Assembly: GCA_963977405.1 (NCBI GenBank)
Contig: CAXBOY010000068.1
Span: forward strand, 1 to 16,949
Origin: UBA5078 sp963977405
GTDB taxonomy: Bacteria; Pseudomonadota; Gammaproteobacteria; Pseudomonadales; Pseudohongiellaceae
DNA: 16,949 nt
Direction of reading: 5' to 3'
The notes under the pieces are model-generated. The model was given only the letters and a program-made list of their open reading frames with translations, did no database searches and had not been told where the DNA came from. The translations under genes and the position numbers were made by a program. Positions 1 to 6,980 of the stretch are shown here, in pieces. Numbering within the stretch: position 1 is the first letter of the stretch; every line of letters starts with the position of its first letter.

Positions 1-1
1 C

Positions 2-1183
2 CAAGGTACTACCGTGCAGGCATGGATTCTAGGTACTGCGCAAGCCGATGCGCGCTACGAAGCAGTTCTCGTGAGTCTCGGGCTCGAGGAATTGGCGAGC
101 CGTGGCATGCGTTACCTCTCCTCCGGGCAGTGCCGCAAAGCGATGTTAGCTAAGGCATTGTACCAGCGCCCACGACTACTTATCTTAGATGACCCGCTAG
201 GCAGCATAGACCGTGCCGCGCAGAAGCAGATAAGTGCTGCATTACAACAGTGGATGACACCAGAGAGCAGCACACTGCTATTGTGCCGACGTGCAGTCGA
301 TATTCTTCCCGGCATTAGTCACTTAGCCCTTATGGACAATATGAGTTTGCTGGCTCACGGTGAGCTCAATGCAATGCGTGAAGATGTCCGCTTCCGCGCG
401 ATTGCGCAGCGGTCAATCACCTTGCCAGAGACCTTGCCCTTGCCAGTACTGGCGCGCAGCTCTCCCGCATTAGTTGCTGGCCAAACTCTTATCGAGTTGC
501 AGGACGTGTTTGCGGCCTATCACGGCGAGAGGGTTCTAGAGAATTTATCGTGGTCTATGAAATTTGGGCAGCACACGCTGGTAGAGGGGCCCAATGGCTG
601 CGGTAAGTCGACACTATTGAGCCTTATCGATGGTGAGAACCACATGGCCTATGGCCAAGAGGTTTATCTGTTTGGTAAGAAGCGCGGTACCGGTGAGACT
701 ATCTGGGACGTGAAGTCGCACTTCGGCGTGGTCTCTAACGAAATGCACAATCGCTATGTGAAAGGTTGGCGTGTATTAGAGGTGGTAATCTCCGGATTCT
801 TCGACTCTGTTGGGCTATACGATGATAGTAGCGCAAGCGAGCGTAGCTGCGCGATGGACTGGTTAAAGGCGTTGAATATCGAGGGGCTTGCAAAGGAGTA
901 CTACGATAGCATCTCGTTTGGTCAACAACGCTTAGTATTGCTCGCCAGAGCGATGGTGAAGCGTCCCAATATACTGATACTAGACGAGCCCTGTGTAGGT
1001 CTAGACGACGCTCATCGCGAGATTATTCTTGCGATGGCCGATCTCATCGCGGCTACAACTAGCACTCATATTCTCTACGTTAGTCATACTCAAGGCGAGC
1101 GACCGCGCTGCATTAATCAATGCATTCGCTTTAGAGATGGAGCAATAGAGATTTCGCCTTTAGACTCAAGGAGCACTTCTTAG
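2..1183 (+). CDS. modF: ModF-like protein with two ABC ATPase domains, 5' end cut off by the window
   Basis: The reading frame is open from base 2, so the gene starts outside the window; the GTG at 14 is probably not the real start. Numbering from that GTG, the first ATPase half keeps its signature (LSSGQ, 35-39) and Walker B (LLILDDP, 55-61), but its Walker A lies off the left edge. The second half is complete: Walker A GPNGCGKST (192-200), signature SFGQQ (301-305), Walker B LILDEP (321-326) and switch histidine H358 in YVSH. The stretch around 220-235 (LFGKKRGTGETIWDVK) closely resembles E. coli ModF. ModF is a soluble, duplicated ABC ATPase genetically linked to molybdate uptake; its exact role is poorly defined. 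The first half has Asp where the catalytic Glu of Walker B is usual and lacks a switch histidine. No mod transport genes are visible here. The family is clear; the molybdate role is inferred from homology. Confidence 0.82.
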   Translation, partial: QGTTVQAWILGTAQADARYEAVLVSLGLEELASRGMRYLSSGQCRKAMLAKALYQRPRLLILDDPLGSIDRAAQKQISAALQQWMTPESSTLLLCRRAVDILPGISHLALMDNMSLLAHGELNAMREDVRFRAIAQRSITLPETLPLPVLARSSPALVAGQTLIELQDVFAAYHGERVLENLSWSMKFGQHTLVEGPNGCGKSTLLSLIDGENHMAYGQEVYLFGKKRGTGETIWDVKSHFGVVSNEMHNRYVKGWRVLEVVISGFFDSVGLYDDSSASERSCAMDWLKALNIEGLAKEYYDSISFGQQRLVLLARAMVKRPNILILDEPCVGLDDAHREIILAMADLIAATTSTHILYVSHTQGERPRCINQCIRFRDGAIEISPLDSRSTS

Positions 1184-1269
1184 CGCTATTCGGCGGGCTT
1201 GCCAAGTCTAGGCAATCGCGGTAATTTGAGCGTACAGCCTGACCTTTTTTGTAAGCGAGGAGCCTAATA
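1184..1269 (+). other. Short gap between modF and the CBS gene
   Basis: This 86-base gap contains a 5-bp inverted repeat, TTGCC at 1199-1203 and GGCAA at 1211-1215, separated by 7 bases. A run of six T at 1245-1250 comes about 30 bases after it, too far to form a standard intrinsic terminator with that stem. The downstream CBS gene has a Shine-Dalgarno sequence AGGAG at 1258-1262, seven bases before its ATG. Whether modF and the CBS gene share a transcript cannot be decided from the sequence. Confidence 0.4.
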
Positions 1270-1746
1270 ATGATAAGAACCGCTCGAGATATCCTGCAAG
1301 AGAAAAGTGGCCACATGGTCACTGTCAGCACCGAGGCCACTGTGTATCAGGCTGTCAAAATTATGAGCCAGAATCGCATAGGCGCGATCGTCGTCGTCGA
1401 CGAAGGTCGCATCGTTGGAATATGGACCGAACGGGATTTAATGTACCGTGTGCTCAACGAAGGCTTTGACCCCAAGACGGAACTCATCAGCGCCAGCATG
1501 ACTACTAACTTGATCTCCGCACACATGGACGATCAGGCATTTCAGCTCTACGACAAATTCCTTGGCCGACGCATTCGTCATTTGCTCATCAAAGAGCATG
1601 ATGAGTATGTGGGTATCCTCTCTGTAGGCGACGTGATGCGTGCGAATCTTCAGCAGCGCGCAGAAGAGTATAAAGATCTCAACGAGATGGTCAGTCTCGA
1701 GTATTACGAGAACTGGAAAGTTCAACATGATGGGGCGCTGCGCTAA
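1270..1746 (+). CDS. Small protein with two CBS domains
   Basis: This 158-residue protein consists almost entirely of a CBS-domain pair (Bateman module). The first CBS domain covers about residues 12-65 and ends with GIWTERD (50-56). The second covers about 75-128 and ends with GILSVGD (115-121). Both carry the Asp (D56, D121) and hydroxyl residue (T53, S118) that in many CBS domains contact the ribose or phosphate of adenine nucleotides. No catalytic, membrane or DNA-binding domain is attached. The C-terminal 30 residues are charged and aromatic (EMVSLEYYENW) and probably form a helix. The start is supported by AGGAG seven bases upstream. Stand-alone CBS proteins usually sense AMP, ADP, ATP or related ligands and regulate a partner, which cannot be identified here. 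Its position just upstream of the nuo operon is suggestive only; a gap of about 400 bases separates them. Confidence 0.85.
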   Translation: MIRTARDILQEKSGHMVTVSTEATVYQAVKIMSQNRIGAIVVVDEGRIVGIWTERDLMYRVLNEGFDPKTELISASMTTNLISAHMDDQAFQLYDKFLGRRIRHLLIKEHDEYVGILSVGDVMRANLQQRAEEYKDLNEMVSLEYYENWKVQHDGALR

Positions 1747-2151
1747 GGCGTGCAGCGCTTGAGCACTTGACAGAAAGCACTTGCCATCAATTTGCGATAC
1801 GTGTAGATTCAAAAGCACTCTTTGGGCCGGCAGTCTTAATAAGAACAAGAAAGAAAAGGCCGTTATCCTCTATCTAGCAGCCTCTCCCTGTTCTATTTTT
1901 TTCGTAGTCGAATGCCTTTGGTTTGAGTAAGCAGTACTTTTTCTTGTATCGCGTTTTGTAATTATCTCGCGGTGCGTATTAGGGTGTTTTTTCTGAAACT
2001 ATTGTCAAACACGAAAAATATTGGAGTGCTAAATAATTCTGCAGTAGGTGAGAAGTAACGCTAGACACTTGTATTAGAATGGCTTGACTTCGAGTAAGGC
2101 TATTCCAGATCCAAAATCGAAGGCGGTCAGTCCAGCACTCCCTGAACGAAC
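1747..2151 (+). other. Non-coding region upstream of the nuo operon, presumed to hold its promoter and leader
   Basis: These 405 bases hold no credible gene; the reverse-strand open frame from 2206 to 1979 resembles nothing I recognise. The centre (about 1880-2040) is rich in A and T runs, unlike the flanking coding DNA. Visible elements: GCACTTG repeated at 1763-1769 and 1778-1784; a consensus -35 hexamer TTGACA at 1767-1772 without a suitable -10; a possible promoter at 1781-1809; the 11-base palindrome TCTTAATAAGA at about 1834-1844; a run of seven T near 1896-1902 with no convincing stem before it; and a -10-like TAGAAT at 2075-2080 without a good -35. I see no clear FNR, ArcA or NarL site. 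Because the nuo genes downstream are nearly contiguous, their main promoter is expected here. Confidence 0.5.
1781..1809 (+). promoter_or_regulatory. Candidate sigma-70-type promoter upstream of nuoA
   Basis: TTGCCA at 1781-1786 matches five of six bases of the -35 consensus. A 17-base spacer follows, then TAGATT at 1804-1809, which matches four of six bases of the -10 consensus. A transcript from here would have a leader of more than 300 bases before nuoA. Hexamer matches of this quality occur by chance, so this is only the best-spaced candidate found by eye. TAGAAT at 2075-2080 would give a shorter leader but lacks a recognisable -35. Confidence 0.22.
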
Positions 2152-2625
2152 ATGGGAGCGAAAGGCTTGGAAAGCGCGAATCAAATGTTGGACGCTCTGC
2201 GTCCATTTCTGATTTATTTTGCCTTGGTAATGCTGGTAGTGATTACCATGCTCTCCTTGTCTTATCTACTTGGGCAAAGAAAATCCAGCCCTGCAAAAGA
2301 CTATCCCTATGAGTCCGGCATCGTCTCCGTCGGCAGCGCTCATTTCCGAATTTCCGTACATTTCTATATCACCGCAATCCTCTTCATTATCTTCGATCTC
2401 GAAGTAGTCTTCCTATTTGCCTGGGCCGTCGCCGTGCGCGAGAACGGTTGGGCGGGCTTTATCGAGATCTCTGTCTTCATTTCAATTCTTACTGTCGCAC
2501 TAGTGTACTTATGGCGCGTTGGTGCGCTGGACTGGCGCACTCACACGCAGCGGCGTCAGCAACGTGCTGTGCAAGGACCCGGCGGCGTCACCAATATCAA
2601 AGCAAGCCAAGGAGAGAAGACATGA
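2152..2625 (+). CDS. nuoA: NADH-quinone oxidoreductase subunit A
   Basis: NuoA is a small membrane subunit of complex I, placed next to NuoH at the junction of the peripheral and membrane arms. The 157-residue product has three predicted membrane helices at about 17-40, 70-95 and 103-123. The loop after helix 1 carries the family signature YESGIVSVGSA (53-63), and helix 2 contains the acidic pair D82 and E84 in IFDLEVVFLFAW, conserved in the family. It ends with the typical WRVGALDW (121-128) and a basic tail. The start is uncertain: ATG 2152 has no good ribosome binding site, while an internal ATG at 2185 follows GGAAAG at a rather long distance. The longer form fits the length before the signature loop better, so it is preferred. 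The stop overlaps the nuoB start as ATGA. It is the first gene of the operon. Confidence 0.95.
   Translation: MGAKGLESANQMLDALRPFLIYFALVMLVVITMLSLSYLLGQRKSSPAKDYPYESGIVSVGSAHFRISVHFYITAILFIIFDLEVVFLFAWAVAVRENGWAGFIEISVFISILTVALVYLWRVGALDWRTHTQRRQQRAVQGPGGVTNIKASQGEKT
2609..2614 (+). promoter_or_regulatory. Ribosome binding site that fixes the nuoB start
   Basis: AAGGAG lies seven bases before ATG 2622 and inside the 3' end of nuoA. It decides the nuoB start, because the same frame stays open far upstream, back to 2448, inside nuoA. Confidence 0.8.
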
Positions 2626-3263
2626 GCTGGGAACTCGAGCGCGCAGATCAGGCTAAGTCACCCGGACGGGGCGAGAGTTCCTTCGACGAATATATTCGCC
2701 GCAATGTCATGATGGGGCGGCTAGAAGACATGGTGTCCTGGGGGCGTAAGAATTCGCTGTGGCCATTCAATTTTGGTCTGTCCTGCTGCTATGTCGAGAT
2801 GGCTACCGCCTTCACAAGTCGGCATGACTTGGCACGTTTCGGTTCAGAAGTAATTCGCGGCACGCCGCGGCAGGCGGATCTGATCGTTATTGCCGGAACG
2901 GTGTTTCGTAAGATGGCACCAGTGGTGGAACTACTCTACGAACAATTATTAGAACCAAAGTGGGTAATCTCGATGGGGTCGTGCGCTAATTCCGGCGGCA
3001 TGTATGACATCTATTCGGTAGTTCAAGGTGTCGACAAATTTCTGCCGGTGGACGTCTATGTATCGGGCTGTCCGCCGCGCCCAGAGGCTCTGTTGCAGGG
3101 TTTGAATCTTCTGCAGGAGTCTATAGGCCGTGAACAACGTCCGTTGAGCTGGGTGATCAATGATCAGAAGGTTTATCGCAAAGAAGTGGATCCGGTACAG
3201 CGCGAACGCCGTCATGCAGAACGTATTGCCGCGACAGAGTTGCGCTCGCCCGACGAGCTCTAA
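2622..3263 (+). CDS. nuoB: NADH-quinone oxidoreductase subunit B (cluster N2)
   Basis: NuoB carries the terminal iron-sulfur cluster N2, which passes electrons to quinone at the interface with NuoCD and NuoH. From ATG 2622 the product has 213 residues. All four N2 ligands are visible: the tandem cysteines C55 and C56 in FGLSCCYVEM, C121 in MGSCANSGG and C150 in VSGCPPRPE. The N-terminal 20 residues are polar and variable, as is usual in this family. The start is set by AAGGAG seven bases upstream and the ATGA overlap with nuoA; longer in-frame extensions would overlap most of the nuoA end and have no counterpart in the family. An 80-base gap follows before nuoCD, the longest within the operon. 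Confidence 0.97.
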   Translation: MSWELERADQAKSPGRGESSFDEYIRRNVMMGRLEDMVSWGRKNSLWPFNFGLSCCYVEMATAFTSRHDLARFGSEVIRGTPRQADLIVIAGTVFRKMAPVVELLYEQLLEPKWVISMGSCANSGGMYDIYSVVQGVDKFLPVDVYVSGCPPRPEALLQGLNLLQESIGREQRPLSWVINDQKVYRKEVDPVQRERRHAERIAATELRSPDEL

Positions 3264-3291
3264 GCGAGCGTTTCACAGAAAGAATAATGAA

Positions 3292-3308
3292 ATCGGTCTG
3301 AAGCCGAT
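3292..3308 (+). repeat. Small inverted repeat in the nuoB-nuoCD gap
   Basis: ATCGG at 3292-3296 pairs with CCGAT at 3304-3308 across a 7-base loop; a wobble pair could extend the stem by one. It sits in the only long gap of the operon, 36 bases before the nuoCD start. No T run follows, so it is not an intrinsic terminator. It may be chance, or a weak RNA stem affecting translation or mRNA processing. Confidence 0.25.
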
Positions 3309-3343
3309 CGACAGTGGCGAGCCCACAGGATAGTGAGTAAGCA

Positions 3344-5122
3344 ATGGATGTTGTAGACCTGACATTGGAAGCCGAAGCAGCGACTGCCACCTTAGTGGAG
3401 GAGTTGTGTTTGCGTTTCGAACAGGAGATCGTCACGGTGCAGAGTTACTGTGATGGCATTCCTGTGTTGTGGCTAAGCCGCGTAGGCCTAAAGACGGTCT
3501 TGCACTATCTGCGTACTAGCGCGTCGCTGCGCTTTCAAATGCTATTCGATATTACCGCTATCGACGAGCGCACGCGGGTAAATCGGCAGGGTCAGCCGGA
3601 GAGCGACTACACAGTAACTTATCATCTGATGTCCTTTACTAATCACTGCGATGTGCGCTTGAAAGTAGCCCTGAAAGAGGGTGATCTTAACATCCCGAGC
3701 ATCGTCGACTTATGGCCCAATGCGAATTGGTACGAGCGCGAGTGTTGGGACATGTTTGGGATCTGTTTTACAGGTCATCCTAATCTCACCCGCATAATGC
3801 TACCGCCGACGTGGGTCGGTCATCCTCTTCGCAAAGATCATCCTGCGCGAGCCACTGAGATGGAGCCCTATTCTCTCTCGGAAGAGCGCCAGGTTGCCGA
3901 GCAGGAGGCGCTGCGTTTCAATCCGGAAGAGTGGGGGATGACGCGGGAGTCTAAGAATTCCGAATTCATGTTTCTCAATCTCGGGCCCAATCATCCGAGC
4001 GTGCACGGTGTGTTTCGCATAGCACTGCAGTTAGATGGCGAGATCCTGATCGACGCCGTACCCGACATTGGTTACCACCATCGCGGCGCCGAGAAAATGG
4101 GCGAGCGCCAGTCTTGGCATACCTATATCCCTTATACCGATCGCATCGATTACCTAGGCGGGGTGATGAATAATCTGCCCTATGTGATGGCCGTTGAGAA
4201 GATGGCGGGCATAGTGGTGCCAGAGCGAGTCAAAGTGATTCGCGTCATGCTCTGTGAGATGTTTCGTATTGCTAGCCACCTGTTGTTCTATGGCACTTTC
4301 GCGCAGGATGTCGGACAACTCTCTCCCGTTTTCTATATGTTTGTGGACCGTGAGCGCGTCTTCAATATCATCGAGTCCATCTGCGGGGCGCGTATGCATC
4401 CGGGTTGGTTCCGTATTGGAGGTGTAGCGCAGGATCTTCCTATTGGCTGGGATAAGGCGATTCGCGAATTGCTCGACTTCTTGCCGCCTCGTCTCAAAGA
4501 CTACGACAGCATGGTGATGAACAACGGCATTCTTAAGCGCCGTACTCAAGGAGTGGGAGCCTATAGCACCAAAGATGCATTCGACTGGGGCATTACCGGG
4601 GCAGGACTGCGGGCCACAGGTCTAGAGTACGATCTGCGCAAAAAGCGCCCCTATAGCGGCTATGAGAATTTTGACTTCGAAGTGCCAATAGCGGTCAACG
4701 GCGATAGCTATGATCGCTGTGCGGTGCGTGTCGAGGAGATACGCCAGAGCCTGCGTATCATCCGTCAATGCGTGGATAACATGCCAGAAGGCCCCTATAA
4801 ATCTAAGCATCCTTCTACCACGCCTCCCTTGAAGGAGAAGAGCAAGCAGGATATCGAAACGCTTATCAATCATTTCTTAAGCGTGAGTTGGGGCCCGGTC
4901 ATCGCCCCGAACGAGGTCACCATGACCATTGAAGCAACTAAAGGGCTGAACAGTTACTACCTGGTGAGCGATGGCAACACTGGCTCCTATCGCACAAGAA
5001 TACGCACACCTTCCTTCGCGCACTTGCAGATGATCCCCGAGATTAGCCGAGGCTTTATGGTGGCGGATCTTATCGCGATCATCGCGAGTATCGACTTCGT
5101 AATGGCAGATGTAGACAGGTAG
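3344..5122 (+). CDS. nuoCD: NADH-quinone oxidoreductase, fused subunits C and D
   Basis: This 592-residue protein fuses the 30-kDa (NuoC) and 49-kDa (NuoD) subunits, as in E. coli (about 600 residues); many other bacteria keep them separate. NuoC covers about residues 10-185 and includes the signature around WYERECWDMFGI (129-140) and HPLRKDHP (160-167). A short linker leads to NuoD (about 205-592), which begins FLNLGPNHPSVHG. H221 in that motif and Y270 in YTDRIDYLGG match the His and Tyr assigned to the quinone head-group site in complex I structures. The protein ends in DFVMADVDR, the usual NuoD terminus. NuoD is related to the large subunit of NiFe hydrogenases but lacks the metal-binding cysteines. 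The ATG is preceded only by a weak AGGA at 3327-3330. nuoE begins 22 bases after the stop. Confidence 0.97.
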   Translation: MDVVDLTLEAEAATATLVEELCLRFEQEIVTVQSYCDGIPVLWLSRVGLKTVLHYLRTSASLRFQMLFDITAIDERTRVNRQGQPESDYTVTYHLMSFTNHCDVRLKVALKEGDLNIPSIVDLWPNANWYERECWDMFGICFTGHPNLTRIMLPPTWVGHPLRKDHPARATEMEPYSLSEERQVAEQEALRFNPEEWGMTRESKNSEFMFLNLGPNHPSVHGVFRIALQLDGEILIDAVPDIGYHHRGAEKMGERQSWHTYIPYTDRIDYLGGVMNNLPYVMAVEKMAGIVVPERVKVIRVMLCEMFRIASHLLFYGTFAQDVGQLSPVFYMFVDRERVFNIIESICGARMHPGWFRIGGVAQDLPIGWDKAIRELLDFLPPRLKDYDSMVMNNGILKRRTQGVGAYSTKDAFDWGITGAGLRATGLEYDLRKKRPYSGYENFDFEVPIAVNGDSYDRCAVRVEEIRQSLRIIRQCVDNMPEGPYKSKHPSTTPPLKEKSKQDIETLINHFLSVSWGPVIAPNEVTMTIEATKGLNSYYLVSDGNTGSYRTRIRTPSFAHLQMIPEISRGFMVADLIAIIASIDFVMADVDR

Positions 5123-5144
5123 ATTTGATGAGGGATCTGAAACT

Positions 5145-5678
5145 ATGACAACAAGCGCCATCATCGCAAGCTCCGCGCCAAAGGTACAGGCGCGCACGCT
5201 CAGCCCGGAGGAGACCCATGAGATCGATCACGAACTCACTCTCTACCCGGACCGCCGCGCTGTTGGACTTGAGGCCTTAAAGATCGTGCAGAAACATCAG
5301 GGCTGGGTTTCTGACGAGAGCCTAGTGGCGGTGGCGGAGTACCTTGGTATGTCAGCACACGAACTAGATGGAGTGGCGACTTTCTTCAATCTGATCTTCA
5401 GACAGCCGGTTGGCCGTAATGTCATGCTGTTCTGCGATAGCGTCAGTTGTTACATCATGGGCTGCGAGCGCATCAAAGACCATATCAGCGCCCGGCTCGG
5501 AATTGACTATGGAGAGACTACGACGGATGGAGAGTTCACGTTATTGCCAGTGCCCTGTCTAGGCGACTGCGATCGCGCGCCGGTTATGCTTATGGCGGGT
5601 GAGCAGCATCGCAACCTAACGAAAGAGAAGATCGACGAACTACTGACGCGAGTGCAACAGGAACAAACGAATAAGTAA
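5145..5678 (+). CDS. nuoE: NADH-quinone oxidoreductase subunit E (cluster N1a)
   Basis: NuoE is the thioredoxin-fold 24-kDa subunit. It holds the binuclear cluster N1a beside the FMN of NuoF in the NADH-oxidising module. The product has 177 residues. The ligand pattern is intact: C97 and C102 (CDSVSC) and C138 and C142 (CLGDC), with the family segments IVQKHQGWV (47-55) and GVATFFNLIFRQPVGRN (76-92). The N-terminus is about ten residues longer than in E. coli and has an alanine- and serine-rich start. AGGG at 5131-5134, ten bases before the ATG, is an acceptable ribosome binding site. Gaps of about 20 bases on each side fit co-translation with nuoCD and nuoF. Confidence 0.96.
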   Translation: MTTSAIIASSAPKVQARTLSPEETHEIDHELTLYPDRRAVGLEALKIVQKHQGWVSDESLVAVAEYLGMSAHELDGVATFFNLIFRQPVGRNVMLFCDSVSCYIMGCERIKDHISARLGIDYGETTTDGEFTLLPVPCLGDCDRAPVMLMAGEQHRNLTKEKIDELLTRVQQEQTNK

Positions 5679-5699
5679 ATAATAACCGAGAAGTCTGAT

Positions 5700-6980
5700 A
5701 TGACAGACCTACCACTGACCAAGAACATCGACATGAGTCGTGCTCCCTTCGACATCGGACAGTATCGTCAGGCGCAAGGCTATGACGCCGTGCTGCGGAT
5801 GCTTAAGGATTTGGCGCCTAGCGACGTCTTAGAAATGGTCAAAAACTCAGGCCTTAAAGGCCGCGGTGGGGCTGGCTTCCCAACAGGCTTGAAGTGGAGT
5901 TTCGTGCCCTCGGGAGACGATGCGCCTAAGACCAAATATTTGGTAGTCAATGCCGACGAGATGGAGCCTGGCACCTTCAAGGATCGATTGCTACTTGAGG
6001 GCGATCCTCATCTATTGCTCGAAGGTATGTTGATTGCTGCCTATACGATACAGGCGAATACTGCCTATATTTTCCTGCGCGGCGAGTATCTGCGCGCGGA
6101 GAAGTTATTGCGAGAGGCCATCGCGCAAGCGCACGAGCAAGGCATGCTCGGCAAAAATATTCAAGGCTCCGGTTTCGATCTCGAGATCATCTTACATACC
6201 AGCGCTGGTCGTTATATCTGCGGCGAGGAAACTGCGCTGCTCAATGCCTTAGAGGGCAAGCGAGCAAATCCTCGTGCCAAACCGCCTTTTCCTCAAGTCA
6301 GCGGCCTGTGGGGCAAGCCCACTATCGTCAACAACGTCGAAACGCTGTGCAATCTCCCTGGCATCCTACGTTATGGGGTGGACTGGTATAAGGCTCTCGG
6401 CAAGGGTGGCGACGCAGGTACCAAACTCTGTGGCGTGAGTGGTCGAGTCAATAACCCAGGTTGTTGGGAGTTAGCTCTCGGCACTCCCATAAGAGAGCTG
6501 TTAGAAGATAAGGCAGGAGGCATGTGCACAGGTTACGAGTTAAGAGCTTTCTTGCCTGGTGGGGGTTCCACGGATTTCCTTCTACCTGAACACTTAGACC
6601 TCACGCTGGACTATGACGTCATCGGCAAAGCGGGCAGCCGCCTCGCCACCGGTACGATGATCGTACTAGACGATCAGACTTGCCCAGTTGGCATGGTGGG
6701 TAATCTGATGCGTTTCTTCAGCCATGAATCTTGTGGTTGGTGTACGCCTTGCCGAGATGGCTTGCCGTGGATAGACGAGATTTTCCAACGACTAGAAAAT
6801 GGAGGCGGCCGCGCAGACGACTTGCAGGTTCTGACCGACCATCTTGAGTACCTTGGCCCCGGTCGTACATTCTGTGCGTTGGCACCTGGGGCTATGGCTC
6901 CACTTGGCAGCGCACTGCGTCATTTTCGCGATGACTTCGACGCTCACATTCACTCAGGAGGTTGTCCATGGCGAAAATAA
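5700..6980 (+). CDS. nuoF: NADH-quinone oxidoreductase subunit F (NADH and FMN site, cluster N3)
   Basis: NuoF is the 51-kDa subunit that oxidises NADH: it binds NADH and FMN and hands electrons to cluster N3. The 426-residue product has the glycine-rich FMN and NADH segment GLKGRGGAGFPTGLKWSF (51-68), NADEMEPGTFKDR (84-96) and ICGEETALLNALEGKR (173-188). The N3 ligands are C345, C348 and C351 (ESCGWCTPCRDG) and C392 (RTFCALAPGA). The DEMEPGT form resembles E. coli NuoF rather than mitochondrial-type proteins. It is shorter than E. coli NuoF (about 445 residues), mainly because the tail after the N3 domain is cut short. The last 13 bases overlap the start of nuoG. The binding site before ATG 5700 is weak (GAGAAG, 5688-5693). 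Confidence 0.97.
   Translation: MTDLPLTKNIDMSRAPFDIGQYRQAQGYDAVLRMLKDLAPSDVLEMVKNSGLKGRGGAGFPTGLKWSFVPSGDDAPKTKYLVVNADEMEPGTFKDRLLLEGDPHLLLEGMLIAAYTIQANTAYIFLRGEYLRAEKLLREAIAQAHEQGMLGKNIQGSGFDLEIILHTSAGRYICGEETALLNALEGKRANPRAKPPFPQVSGLWGKPTIVNNVETLCNLPGILRYGVDWYKALGKGGDAGTKLCGVSGRVNNPGCWELALGTPIRELLEDKAGGMCTGYELRAFLPGGGSTDFLLPEHLDLTLDYDVIGKAGSRLATGTMIVLDDQTCPVGMVGNLMRFFSHESCGWCTPCRDGLPWIDEIFQRLENGGGRADDLQVLTDHLEYLGPGRTFCALAPGAMAPLGSALRHFRDDFDAHIHSGGCPWRK
6956..6961 (+). promoter_or_regulatory. Strong ribosome binding site for nuoG inside the nuoF end
   Basis: AGGAGG, one of the strongest Shine-Dalgarno matches in the window, lies six bases before ATG 6968 and within the last codons of nuoF. 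It selects ATG 6968 (MAKISVDG) over the in-frame TTG at 6962, and fits the E. coli NuoG N-terminus MATIHVDG. Confidence 0.85.

Noticed and set aside
1767..1772. Consensus TTGACA as a promoter -35
   Set aside because: No acceptable -10 hexamer occurs 16-18 bases downstream.
1438..1848. Reverse-strand open frame of 136 codons opposite the CBS gene
   Set aside because: It is the antisense shadow of a recognisable CBS-domain gene.
1894..1902. T run as an intrinsic terminator after the CBS gene
   Set aside because: No GC-rich stem directly precedes it; the GGCC segments nearby do not form a compact hairpin.
1900..1925. Possible tRNA T-loop (GTCGAATGCC)
   Set aside because: The GTTCRA core is missing and no acceptor stem or other arms can be folded around it.
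1979..2206. Reverse-strand open frame of 75 codons in the nuo upstream region
   Set aside because: The product resembles no family I know, has a low-complexity look, and runs into nuoA; it is most likely chance.
2448..2621. Upstream in-frame extension of nuoB inside nuoA
   Set aside because: The 58 extra codons lie in nuoA coding sequence in another frame, have no family counterpart, and a good AAGGAG site sets the start at 2622.
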